Assembly (NCBI GenBank): GCA_038205135.1
Contig: JBBRCF010000091.1
Coordinates: forward strand, 1-13,965
Reading direction: 5' to 3'
Origin: UBA9554 sp038205135
Lineage (GTDB): Bacteria > Pseudomonadota > Alphaproteobacteria > Rhodobacterales > Rhodobacteraceae
Length of the DNA: 13,965 nt
A model generated the notes under the pieces. It was not told the origin of the DNA. It did not search any database and worked only from the letters and a program-made list of their open reading frames with translations. The number at the start of each line of letters is the position of its first letter. Position 1 is the first letter of the stretch. Below, piece after piece: positions 1 through 7,307 of this stretch. A program made the translations under genes and the position numbers.

Positions 1-588
1 ATCGTACTGGGGGGTTATTGGGGCGCGTGCGATCCATGGGTATTTTCGCATCGGGGGGGGGGGGCGGTGGCGCGGGGCTGGGCGGTGGCGATGCCGGGCT
101 ATGATCTGTGCCCGCACGTCCGCATCAGTGACATCACCCGGCAGATCGCACGCGCCGTGACCGCCGCCAGCGCGATGGTGGCCGGGCCGGTGGCGTTGAC
201 CGGGCATTCGGCGGGCGGGCATCTGGTGGCACGGATGCTGGAACCTGGACTGTTGCCGGACCCGGTGGCGGCGCGACTGACGCATGTCGTGCCGATTTCG
301 ATGGTATCCGACCTGCGACCGCTGTTGCAGACCGCAATGAATACGGATTTCCGTCTGACAGAGGCAGAGGCCATCGCCGAAAGTCCGCTGTTGATGCCCG
401 CCCGTCTGCCGGTGCCGGTGACGCTGTGGGTGGGTGGTTCGGAACGTCCGGTGTTTCTGGACCAGACGCGCTGGCTGGCGGACGCATGGGACGTGCCGCA
501 GGTCATCGTGCCGGACCAGCACCACTACAACGTCATCGACGCGCTGACCGATCAGGATTCAGACCTGCTGGCGCGGCTTCTGGGTTGA
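1..588 (+). CDS. Arylformamidase-like alpha/beta hydrolase, 5' truncated
   Basis: This frame is open from base 1 to the TGA at 586-588 (195 residues), so the GTG at 67 is internal and the gene begins outside the window. Visible hydrolase landmarks are GGYW near the left edge (the oxyanion HGGxW region of kynurenine formamidase-like esterases), the nucleophile elbow GHSAGGH with Ser at codon 70 (bases 208-210), an acidic segment GGSERPVFLDQ, and the probable catalytic His in DQHHYNVID near the C-terminus. Family members run about 260-270 residues, so roughly 65-70 N-terminal residues are missing. Known arylformamidases hydrolyse N-formylkynurenine in tryptophan catabolism, but related esterases share these motifs, so the substrate is unproven. 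The His of HGGYW reads Leu here and the usual Arg after YW reads Gly; both lie in a suspect G-rich stretch. The gene converges on the operon to its right. Confidence 0.8.
   Translation: MVLGGYWGACDPWVFSHRGGGAVARGWAVAMPGYDLCPHVRISDITRQIARAVTAASAMVAGPVALTGHSAGGHLVARMLEPGLLPDPVAARLTHVVPISMVSDLRPLLQTAMNTDFRLTEAEAIAESPLLMPARLPVPVTLWVGGSERPVFLDQTRWLADAWDVPQVIVPDQHHYNVIDALTDQDSDLLARLLG
53..64. repeat. Run of 12 G inside the hydrolase gene
   Basis: An unbroken run of twelve G lies at 53-64 within an otherwise G-heavy first 65 bases. It keeps the reading frame and encodes Gly residues where related proteins usually have mixed residues. It is probably a base-calling or contig-end artefact and not a functional tract. 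This judgement is an inference from the family pattern. Confidence 0.7.
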
Positions 589-590
589 CC

Positions 591-622
591 CGGCCGCGCT
601 GATCGCGCCCTCGGCCGATTTT
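591..622 (+). terminator. Weak candidate terminator between convergent genes
   Basis: CGGCCG at 591-596 can pair with CGGCCG at 612-617, followed by ATTTT at 618-622, just after the hydrolase stop. A second possible stem, CCCTC/GAGGG, overlaps it. The loop is long and the T-run short, so this is only a plausible intrinsic terminator. Its position between two converging genes is what favours it. Confidence 0.3.
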
Positions 623-627
623 GAGGG

Positions 628-1848
628 TCAGCCGTAGGTGCGGGTGTCTTCGATCACCTTGCCGTCGTTCGGCAGGCTGCCGACGGCGACAATCTCGACG
701 GTGCCCTTCATCTTCAACACATCCACCACGGTCGCGGCAAAGGCTGCGGCATCGCCCCCCGCCGCTTCGATCCGCACGGTCATGGTATCCATTTCGCCGT
801 CACGGCCGGCCACCACGCGGGCGCGGGCAATTTCGGGGTGTTTCGTCACCAGTTGCGCCACCTGTTCGGGGCGAACGAACATGCCCTTGATTTTTGTTGT
901 CTGGTCGGCGCGGCCCATCCAGCCCTTGATCCGCAGGTTGGTGCGGCCACAGGGCGACGCCCCCGCCATCACTGCTGACAGGTCGCCAGTGGCGAACCGG
1001 ATCAGCGGATAATCGGGGTTCAGCGTGGTCACCACCACCTCGCCGACCTGACCCGGGGCCACGGGGTCGCCGGTACCGGGCGTCACGATTTCAACGATGA
1101 CATGTTCATCGACGATCATACCGTCCATCGCGGGGGATTCGTAGGCGATGTTGCCCAGATCGGCGGTGGCATAGCATTGCAGGCAGGCGATGCCGCGATC
1201 GGCGTAATACTGGCGCAAAGACGGGAACAGTGCGCCGCCGCCGACGCCCGCCTTTGTGAACTTCAACGTCACGCCCATCTCGTCGGCCTTTTCCAGGATC
1301 ACCTTCAGGTAATCGGGTGTGCCGGCATAGGCGGTGCAGCCGATATCCAGCGCGGCGGTGACCTGCAGTTCGGTCTGGCCAGTACCGGCAGGCAACACCG
1401 TGGCGCCCACGGCGCGCGCACCGGATTCGAATATCATGCCGGCGGGCGTCAGGTGATAGCCGAAACAGTTCTGCACGATATCGCCCGGCCCCACCCCCGC
1501 CGCATGCAGGAACCGCCCGATCCGCCACCAGTCATTATCCACATTGCCCGGTTCATAGATCGGGCCGGGCGACTGGAACACATGAGCAAACCCGTGCGGG
1601 GCGCGGGTGGTCAGCCCGCCAAACGGGGCCGCCGATTTCTGCGCCGCGCCCAGATCGGATTTTCGCAGGACCGGCAATGCTGCCAGATCGGCCATGCGCG
1701 TAATGCGCGCCGGGTCGACGCCATCCAGCCGCCCGCCATAGCCCGGCAGAACGCGGGCCCGTGCGATCTGGCGTGGCAGTTCGGTGGCCAGCCATTCCGC
1801 GCGTTCTGCGGCGCTGCGGGTTTCCAGAGCGTCGAAATATCCGGTCAT
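628..1848 (-). CDS. PaaK-like acyl-CoA ligase family protein with atypical P-loop
   Basis: A 406-residue protein of the phenylacetate-CoA ligase (PaaK) branch of adenylate-forming enzymes, slightly shorter than the usual ~435. Recognisable parts are YATADLG (226-232, the tyrosine/acidic adenylation motif region), RFATGDL (284-290, carrying the TGD ATP-ribose Asp), GRADQTTKIKGMFV (312-325, the hinge) and a C-terminal Lys397 in DGKVIED at the place of the catalytic lysine. The Ser/Thr/Gly-rich phosphate loop (SSGTTGKPT in PaaK) is not visible; QSPGPIYEPG (92-101) stands there instead. Family chemistry is ATP-dependent CoA thioester formation on aryl or acyl acids in the cytoplasm, but the altered loop makes the activity uncertain. 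AAAGG precedes the ATG at 1846-1848. It is the last gene of the operon, 20 bases after livF. Confidence 0.8.
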   Translation of the reverse strand: MTGYFDALETRSAAERAEWLATELPRQIARARVLPGYGGRLDGVDPARITRMADLAALPVLRKSDLGAAQKSAAPFGGLTTRAPHGFAHVFQSPGPIYEPGNVDNDWWRIGRFLHAAGVGPGDIVQNCFGYHLTPAGMIFESGARAVGATVLPAGTGQTELQVTAALDIGCTAYAGTPDYLKVILEKADEMGVTLKFTKAGVGGGALFPSLRQYYADRGIACLQCYATADLGNIAYESPAMDGMIVDEHVIVEIVTPGTGDPVAPGQVGEVVVTTLNPDYPLIRFATGDLSAVMAGASPCGRTNLRIKGWMGRADQTTKIKGMFVRPEQVAQLVTKHPEIARARVVAGRDGEMDTMTVRIEAAGGDAAAFAATVVDVLKMKGTVEIVAVGSLPNDGKVIEDTRTYG

Positions 1849-1868
1849 CGGGTTGCCTTTCAGGTGGA

Positions 1869-2693
1869 TCAGCTCAGCCAGCGTTTGCGGCGGCGATAGC
1901 TGCGCACGTCGCGGAAGGATTTGCGGCCCTCGTCCGACATGCCCAGATAGAATTCCTTCACATCAGGGTTTTCGCGCAGATCCTTGGCCAGACCGTCCAT
2001 CACCACGCGGCCCGATTCCAGAATGTAACCGTAATGCGCAAATCGCAGCGCCACGTTTGTATTCTGTTCGGCCAGCAGGAAGGTTGCACCTTCCTTTTCG
2101 TTCAAGGTCTTGACGATGTTGAAAATCTCTTCGACCAGTTGCGGGGCCAGTCCCATCGACGGTTCGTCCAGCAGAATGGTTTCGGGGCGCGACATGAGCG
2201 CGCGGCCGATCGCCACCATCTGTTGTTCCCCGCCCGAGGTGTAACCCGCCTGGCTTTTGCGCCGCAGCTTAAGGCGCGGGAAATAGGTATAGACCTTTTC
2301 AAGGTCGGCCTCGACCGCAGCCCGCCCGTCGCGGCGGGTATAGGACCCGGTCATGAGGTTTTCCTCGACCGTCAGGTGTTCAAAGCAATGCCGCCCTTCC
2401 ATCACCTGAATGACGCCGCGATGCACCAGATCGGCGGGGTTCATCGCCACGATGCTGTTACCGCGATAGGTGATCGTGCCTTTGGTGATATTGCCGCGTT
2501 CCGACGCCAGCAGGCCGGATATCGCCTTGAGCGTGGTGGATTTGCCCGCGCCGTTTCCGCCCAGCAGCGCCGTGATCCCGCCCTTCGGCACCTTCAGGCT
2601 GACACCTTTCAGCACGAGGATGACGTGGTTGTAGATCACCTCGATGTTGTTGACCTCGAGCACGGTCTCGTGGGTCGGTGCGGCGTCCAGCAT
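1869..2693 (-). CDS. livF: LivF-like HAAT ABC transporter ATPase
   Basis: A cytoplasmic ATPase of 274 residues that powers a branched-chain-amino-acid-type (HAAT) importer together with the LivG-like subunit. Motifs are Walker A GGNGAGKST (45-53), signature TSGGEQQ (152-158), Walker B ILLDEP (173-178), and AEQN where other ABC proteins carry the H-loop His, as is usual for LivF. The C-terminal tail is rich in Arg and Lys (267-271) and longer than in E. coli LivF. I chose the ATG at 2691-2693 over the ATG at 2732 because AAGGGAG (2701-2707) lies seven bases upstream and the 13 extra residues resemble untranslated leader. The substrate group is not set by the ATPase; the name gives the family and does not mean leucine is carried. 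Confidence 0.88.
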   Translation of the reverse strand: MLDAAPTHETVLEVNNIEVIYNHVILVLKGVSLKVPKGGITALLGGNGAGKSTTLKAISGLLASERGNITKGTITYRGNSIVAMNPADLVHRGVIQVMEGRHCFEHLTVEENLMTGSYTRRDGRAAVEADLEKVYTYFPRLKLRRKSQAGYTSGGEQQMVAIGRALMSRPETILLDEPSMGLAPQLVEEIFNIVKTLNEKEGATFLLAEQNTNVALRFAHYGYILESGRVVMDGLAKDLRENPDVKEFYLGMSDEGRKSFRDVRSYRRRKRWLS

Positions 2694-2700
2694 TGCGGGG

Positions 2701-2707
2701 CTCCCTT
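2701..2707 (-). promoter_or_regulatory. Ribosome binding site that fixes the livF start
   Basis: On the minus strand this reads AAGGGAG, seven bases before the ATG at 2691-2693. It is the reason for preferring the internal start over the longer open frame that begins at 2732. Confidence 0.75.
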
Positions 2708-2721
2708 GGGTTATGCAGAGT

Positions 2722-2747
2722 GCGGGGGGCACGTCGGCGCCCCCCGC
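2722..2747 (-). other. Strong GC hairpin between livK and livF
   Basis: GCGGGGGGC (2722-2730) and GCCCCCCGC (2739-2747) form a perfect nine-base-pair stem with an eight-base loop, beginning about ten bases after the livK stop. No T-run follows on the minus strand, so it is not a classical intrinsic terminator. In many binding-protein operons a hairpin after the binding-protein gene blocks 3' exonucleases or causes partial termination, raising binding-protein yield over the ATPase and permeases. That role is inferred. Confidence 0.6.
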
Positions 2748-2756
2748 GTCGTCAGA

Positions 2757-4043
2757 TCAGTTGCAAAGCTTGGTGATGTTGGTTTCCTTGGCGAACGCCT
2801 CGGAGTCGGCCATGATCAGCGGATCGATCACATCGCTGTCCGACTGGATCCAGTCGGTGATCAGGTTCCACTTCTTGGCACTGGCATCCCACTGCTGCAC
2901 CATGGCCAGCCCGTCACCGCCATGGTTCTCGCAGCTGACCTTGAACGAAGGGCTGAAGTTCGGCAGCCCCAGCGCGGTCAGTTTGTCCTGCGTGATCTCA
3001 AGCGCTTCCATGCCGTCGCGCATCATCGCCGGCGTGATGGCCGCCGTGTTGTGGATGGCCTGCGCGGTCTTGGCCGCTTCGACCGCCAGCATCGCCGCGT
3101 AGAGGCCGCGCGAATACAGCACGCTTCCCACCTGATCGCCGGCACCGGCCGATTTGCCGGCGTCATGCACGAATTTCGTCAGGTCGGCATAAAGCGGATA
3201 ATCGGTGCCGGTCCCGTGCAGGGTCAGCGCCTTGTAGCCATTGGCCCCTTCACCGGCGGGCAGCACGTCGTTTTCCGATCCGGACCACCAGACACCGATG
3301 AAATTTTCCATCGGGTAACGGATGTTCACGGCTTCCTGTACCGCCACCGCGTTCATCACGCCCCAGCCCCACATCAGCACGTAGTCAGGCTTGTCGCGGC
3401 GGATCTGCAGCCACTGCGATTTCTGTTCCTGACCGGGGCTGTCCACCGGCAAAAGTGTCAGCTCGTAGCCATGCTTTTTGGCGAGGACTTCCAGTGTGCG
3501 GATCGGTTCCTTGCCATAAGCCGAGTTGTGATAGACCAGCGCGACCTTCTTGCCGGTCAGGCTGCCGCTGTTCACGTCCAGCAGATGCTTGATGGCAATC
3601 GACGCGCCATCCCAGTAGTTTGCGGGATAGTTGAACACGTGCGAGAACACGGTGCCGTTCTTGGCCGAGGTGCGGCCATAGCCCATCGTGTGCATCGGAA
3701 TGCCATCAGCGGCGACCTTGGGGATCAGCTGATAGGTGATGCCGGTGGACAGCGGCTGAATGACCAAGGGGTTGTCGCCCTTGATCTTTTCATAGCATTC
3801 CACGCCCTTTTCGGTGTTGTAGGCCGTCTCGCATTCGGACTGGCGGATCTTGACGCCGCCAATGCCGCCGTCACGTTCGTTGACCAGCGTCAGGTAGTCC
3901 GAATAGCCGTCGGCAAAGGGAATGCCGCCCGCCGCGAACGGCCCCGTGCGGTAGCTGAGCGATGGAAAGTGCAGGTCCTGCGCCAGGACTGGGGTGCCGA
4001 CGGCAATCACCGCGGCTACCAGTGCTGCAAATCTGATCTTCAT
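2757..4043 (-). CDS. livK: LivK-like periplasmic substrate-binding protein
   Basis: A 428-residue exported type I periplasmic binding protein of the HAAT importer. The N-terminus (MKIRF, then a hydrophobic stretch to VLA) is a Sec signal peptide with likely cleavage after residue 21. Cysteines at 71 and 83 flank a short loop near the start of the mature protein, as in other LivK-like proteins, and a C-terminal pair (371, 427) could form a second disulphide. GGGAGGA sits seven bases before the ATG. The gene lies inside the operon with 88 bases to livM upstream and 63 to livF downstream, the widest gaps in the cluster. These gaps hold a small CCGGG/CCCGG stem (4083-4096) and the strong hairpin at 2722-2747. 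The two CoA-ligase neighbours suggest a carboxylic acid ligand and not an amino acid, but pocket residues cannot be assigned by eye. Confidence 0.88.
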   Translation of the reverse strand: MKIRFAALVAAVIAVGTPVLAQDLHFPSLSYRTGPFAAGGIPFADGYSDYLTLVNERDGGIGGVKIRQSECETAYNTEKGVECYEKIKGDNPLVIQPLSTGITYQLIPKVAADGIPMHTMGYGRTSAKNGTVFSHVFNYPANYWDGASIAIKHLLDVNSGSLTGKKVALVYHNSAYGKEPIRTLEVLAKKHGYELTLLPVDSPGQEQKSQWLQIRRDKPDYVLMWGWGVMNAVAVQEAVNIRYPMENFIGVWWSGSENDVLPAGEGANGYKALTLHGTGTDYPLYADLTKFVHDAGKSAGAGDQVGSVLYSRGLYAAMLAVEAAKTAQAIHNTAAITPAMMRDGMEALEITQDKLTALGLPNFSPSFKVSCENHGGDGLAMVQQWDASAKKWNLITDWIQSDSDVIDPLIMADSEAFAKETNITKLCN

Positions 4044-4131
4044 GTTTGGTTCCTCCCGGAAAGTTTCATCGTGTCTGTCGTGCCGGGCTGTCCCGGTCTT
4101 GGTCTTTAGATTGCATCGCGCTGGCCACGCC

Positions 4132-5208
4132 TCAGTGCGGAAAAGGCCAGAGGCGAAGTTTCTCTTTCGTCACGCGCCAGAGCTGCGCCAGCCCGTGCGG
4201 TTCGGCGATAAGGAAAATGATGATCAGCAGGCCGACGATCATGAATTCCAGATGCGCTGCCAGATCGGTCGGCCAACCCAGTGTCCCCACCAGCACGTTC
4301 TTCAACAGCACCGGCATCAGCACCAGAAACGCCGCGCCAACAAAGCTGCCAAAGATCGACCCCAACCCGCCGATGATGATCATGAACAGCACCAGAAAGG
4401 ACTTGTTGATCCCGAAGGCATCGCCGACCTCGACCGCGCCCAGATAGACCGCAAAGAACAACGCGCCCGAGATGCCGATGAAAAACGACGACACCGCAAA
4501 GGCCATCAATTTAGCCCGCAGCGGGTTCACGCCGATGATTTCGGCGGCGATGTCCATGTCGCGGATCGCCATCCATTGCCGCCCCTGCATGCCGCGGGTC
4601 AGATTGCGCGCCAGAAACGCCACCATCACGGTAAACACCAGACAGAACATGTATTTCGCCCATGCGTCTGCCGACGGACCCGATACCAGCATGCCGAACA
4701 CTGTGCGATCGGGTGCAGAAATCTGCCCCGAGACCGAATAGTTGTAAAACCAAGGCACGCGGTTGAACAGCCAGACCAGAAAAAACTGCGCCGCCAGTGT
4801 CGCCACCGCCAGATAGAACCCCTTGATCCGCAGCGATGGCAGACCGAACATCACGCCGACAAAAGCCGTGATCCCGCCCGCCAGCAGCACGTGGAAAAAC
4901 AGGTTAACCTCGGGAAACGCCGTCATCAGCTTGTAGACCGCGTAGGCCCCCACCGCCATGAACCCGCCGGTGCCCAGCGACACCTGTCCGCAATAGCCGA
5001 CCAGAATGTTCAGGCCGATCGCCGCGATCGAATAGATCAGGAACGGCAACAGCACCGCGTTGGCCCAGTAGTCGTTGATGACAAACGGGATCACCCCGAA
5101 TGCCACCGCCAGCACGGCATAATAGCGCATCCGGTCGAACCGGATCGGAAAGGTCTGCCCATCCGCCGTATAGGTCGTCTTGAAATCGCCAGCCTCGCGG
5201 TAGAACAT
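4132..5208 (-). CDS. livM: LivM-like HAAT ABC transporter permease
   Basis: An inner-membrane permease of 358 residues. After a hydrophilic start (residues 1-28) come repeated hydrophobic segments. GLNILVGYCGQVSLGTGGF (65-83) is the LivM hallmark, and GGLGSIFGSFVGAA in the C-terminal third is the conserved glycine-rich permease segment. It pairs with the LivH-like protein to form the channel. Its ATG shares one base with the stop of the small upstream gene (TGATG at 5206-5210), so translation is probably coupled; AAGGGA also lies just upstream. The length matches LivM-type subunits, which are longer than LivH. Confidence 0.9.
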   Translation of the reverse strand: MFYREAGDFKTTYTADGQTFPIRFDRMRYYAVLAVAFGVIPFVINDYWANAVLLPFLIYSIAAIGLNILVGYCGQVSLGTGGFMAVGAYAVYKLMTAFPEVNLFFHVLLAGGITAFVGVMFGLPSLRIKGFYLAVATLAAQFFLVWLFNRVPWFYNYSVSGQISAPDRTVFGMLVSGPSADAWAKYMFCLVFTVMVAFLARNLTRGMQGRQWMAIRDMDIAAEIIGVNPLRAKLMAFAVSSFFIGISGALFFAVYLGAVEVGDAFGINKSFLVLFMIIIGGLGSIFGSFVGAAFLVLMPVLLKNVLVGTLGWPTDLAAHLEFMIVGLLIIIFLIAEPHGLAQLWRVTKEKLRLWPFPH

Positions 5209-5462
5209 CAGTTTTTCCCTTCAGATACGGTGCGCAGATGTTCCGGTACGGCAAAATTCGGTTTGCGGGCCAGACCCGTGGCCTCGGCATGACGCACCAG
5301 CCGGAACCACGCCCACAGACCCGTCGCGCCGCCCATGGCAGCCAGTAGCAGGGCGATCATGACGCGACGCGTGTCCGACGGGTCGGTTGTCAGCGCCAGA
5401 TAGCCAAAGGCCCAGAATCCGCTCCATGCGATGACGTTCAGGATGGCGATGGTTTTTTGCAT
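5208..5462 (-). CDS. Small two-helix membrane protein inside the liv operon
   Basis: An 84-residue protein I do not recognise. It has two hydrophobic segments (about residues 4-24 and 33-53) separated by a short polar loop TTDPSDTRR, and a basic C-terminal tail. The ATG follows the livH stop by one base with GAGAGG upstream, and its own stop overlaps the livM start by one base. That tight packing between the two permease genes argues that it is really translated and functions with the transporter. It could be an accessory or assembly subunit of the permease, or simply a conserved passenger. No catalytic motif or cysteine pair is visible. Confidence 0.75.
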   Translation of the reverse strand: MQKTIAILNVIAWSGFWAFGYLALTTDPSDTRRVMIALLLAAMGGATGLWAWFRLVRHAEATGLARKPNFAVPEHLRTVSEGKN

Positions 5463-5463
5463 C

Positions 5464-6450
5464 TCACACCCTCTCGATGATTTTTTCGCCGAACAGGCCC
5501 TGCGGCCGGAACACGAGGAAAATCAGCGCCAGCACATAGGCAAACCAGTTTTCCGTCGCCCCACCGATCAGCGGGCCGATAAAGAACTCGAACAGCTTTT
5601 CGCCCACGCCGATGATCAGGCCGCCAACGATGGCCCCGGGAATAGAGGTAAATCCGCCCAGTATCAGCACCGGCAGCGCTTTCAGCGCGATCAGTGACAG
5701 CGAAAACTGCACGCCCGATTTCGCGCCCCACATCACGCCCGCGACCAAGGCAACGAACCCCGCCAAAGACCAGACCATGATCCAGATGAAATTCAACGAG
5801 ATGCCCACCGACAGCGCCGCCTGATGGTCGTCGGCCACCGCGCGCATCGCGCGGCCCTGTTTGGTGTATTGGCTGAAGGCGACAAGGATCGCGACCAGAA
5901 TGGCGGCGACCACGGCCGCCACGATATCCAGATTGTCGATGAAGAACCCGTAGCCAAACGCGTTGAACGTCGTTTCGTCGATCAACGAATTCATGCCCTG
6001 CGGCAGGCCTACATCCAGCTTCTTGATGTCAGACCCCCACATCATGTCGCCGAAGCCTTCCATGAAATAGGCCAGACCGATGGTGGCCATGAACAGGATG
6101 ATCGGTTCCTGATTGACCAGATGGCGAAAGATGAACCGCTGCACCGCCCAGGCCAGAAACACCATCACCGCCATCGTCAACAGGATCGACAGCACGGCGG
6201 GCATGGTCCAGCCGAAATAATGCACATCGGTGCCGAAGATGGCGTTGATCAGATGCGAAAACGGCACCCGGCCTTCCATGATCCCCACCAGCGTCATCGC
6301 GGAAAACAGCGCCATCACGCCCTGGGCATAGTTGAAAATGCCGGAGGCCTTGTAGATCAGCACGAACCCAAGCGCGACAAGCGCATAAAGCACCCCGGCC
6401 ATCAGCCCGTTCAGCATCACTTCGATCGCGTATAGCAGCGTCTCGGGCAT
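5464..6450 (-). CDS. livH: LivH-like HAAT ABC transporter permease
   Basis: An inner-membrane permease of 328 residues, mostly hydrophobic. The N-terminal stretch YALVALGFVLIYKASGIFN (22-40) followed by YAQG is the characteristic LivH opening, and GGFTSIPGAIVGG in the C-terminal quarter is the conserved glycine-rich motif. It forms the transmembrane channel with LivM. GGGAGGA lies eight bases before the ATG, and the livG stop lies 29 bases upstream. The C-terminus (VFRPQGLFGE) is typical of LivH/LivM proteins. Confidence 0.9.
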   Translation of the reverse strand: MPETLLYAIEVMLNGLMAGVLYALVALGFVLIYKASGIFNYAQGVMALFSAMTLVGIMEGRVPFSHLINAIFGTDVHYFGWTMPAVLSILLTMAVMVFLAWAVQRFIFRHLVNQEPIILFMATIGLAYFMEGFGDMMWGSDIKKLDVGLPQGMNSLIDETTFNAFGYGFFIDNLDIVAAVVAAILVAILVAFSQYTKQGRAMRAVADDHQAALSVGISLNFIWIMVWSLAGFVALVAGVMWGAKSGVQFSLSLIALKALPVLILGGFTSIPGAIVGGLIIGVGEKLFEFFIGPLIGGATENWFAYVLALIFLVFRPQGLFGEKIIERV

Positions 6451-6479
6451 ATCAGATCCTCCCTGCGGCAGTGATCGGG

Positions 6480-7307
6480 TCAGTCATGCGACACCCCCAG
6501 ATAGGCGTCGATCACCGCCTGATTTGTGCGCACCTCGTCGGGGGTGCCGTCGCCGATCTTTTTGCCGTAATCCATCACGACGACGCGGTCGGACAGGTCC
6601 ATCACCACGCCCATGTCATGTTCGATCAGGCAGATCGTGGTGCCGAATTCGTCGTTCACATCCAGAATAAAGCGGCTCATGTCCTCTTTTTCCTCGACGT
6701 TCATGCCGGCCATCGGTTCGTCCAGCAGCAACAGCGAGGGTTCCGCCGCCAGCGCACGCGCCAGTTCGACACGCTTTTTCAACCCATACGGCAAGCGGGA
6801 CACCGGCGTTTTGCGGATCGCCTGAATTTCCAGAAAATCGATGACCTTTTCGGCCACTTCGCGGTTCTTGACCTCTTCGGCCTCGGCGCGGCCTTTCCAG
6901 ATCGCCTGCGCAATCAGGCCGGATTTCATGTGGTTCAGGCGGCCGGTCATCACGTTGTCCAGCACCGACATGCCTTCGAACAGGGCGATGTTCTGGAACG
7001 TGCGGGCAATGCCAAGGCGCGCCACCTGAAATGGTTTCATCGGCGGGCGGCGCTGGCCCTTGTACCAGACTTCGCCCTCTTGCGGGACGTAGAAGCCGGA
7101 AATCACGTTCAGCATCGAGGATTTGCCGGCCCCGTTCGGCCCGATGATGGCGCGGATCTCGCCCTCGCGGATGTCGAAGCTGATGTCGGTGATCGCCTTG
7201 ACGCCGCCAAACCGCAGCGTGATGTTCTTCATTTCCATCAGCACCGGGCCGATCTTGCGGCCGTCGGCGGTGGTGTAGCCGTCTTGCGGGTGCATCTGCG
7301 CGTTCAT
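6480..7307 (-). CDS. livG: LivG-like HAAT ABC transporter ATPase with atypical signature
   Basis: The second ATPase of the importer, 275 residues. Walker A is GPNGAGKS (56-63), the Q-loop is RTFQNIALF (102-110), Walker B is LLLLDEP (192-198) and the H-loop His is 230 in IEHD. The signature position reads LPYGLKK (172-178) where LivG proteins usually have a form of LSGGQ or LSYGQQ, so the central Gly is kept but the Ser and Gln are changed. The short C-terminal part (GTPDEVRTNQAVIDAYLG) is the standard LivG ending. Its ATG overlaps the stop of the acyl-CoA synthetase gene by four bases (ATGA at 7304-7307), implying translational coupling. A 23-residue N-terminal extension precedes the ABC fold. 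Confidence 0.88.
   Translation of the reverse strand: MNAQMHPQDGYTTADGRKIGPVLMEMKNITLRFGGVKAITDISFDIREGEIRAIIGPNGAGKSSMLNVISGFYVPQEGEVWYKGQRRPPMKPFQVARLGIARTFQNIALFEGMSVLDNVMTGRLNHMKSGLIAQAIWKGRAEAEEVKNREVAEKVIDFLEIQAIRKTPVSRLPYGLKKRVELARALAAEPSLLLLDEPMAGMNVEEKEDMSRFILDVNDEFGTTICLIEHDMGVVMDLSDRVVVMDYGKKIGDGTPDEVRTNQAVIDAYLGVSHD

Noticed and set aside
1761..4109. A 782-codon open frame on the plus strand across the livF and livK genes
   Set aside because: It is antisense to two well-supported genes, has no ribosome site, and its His/Arg/Gln-rich composition is the usual shadow of high-GC coding DNA.
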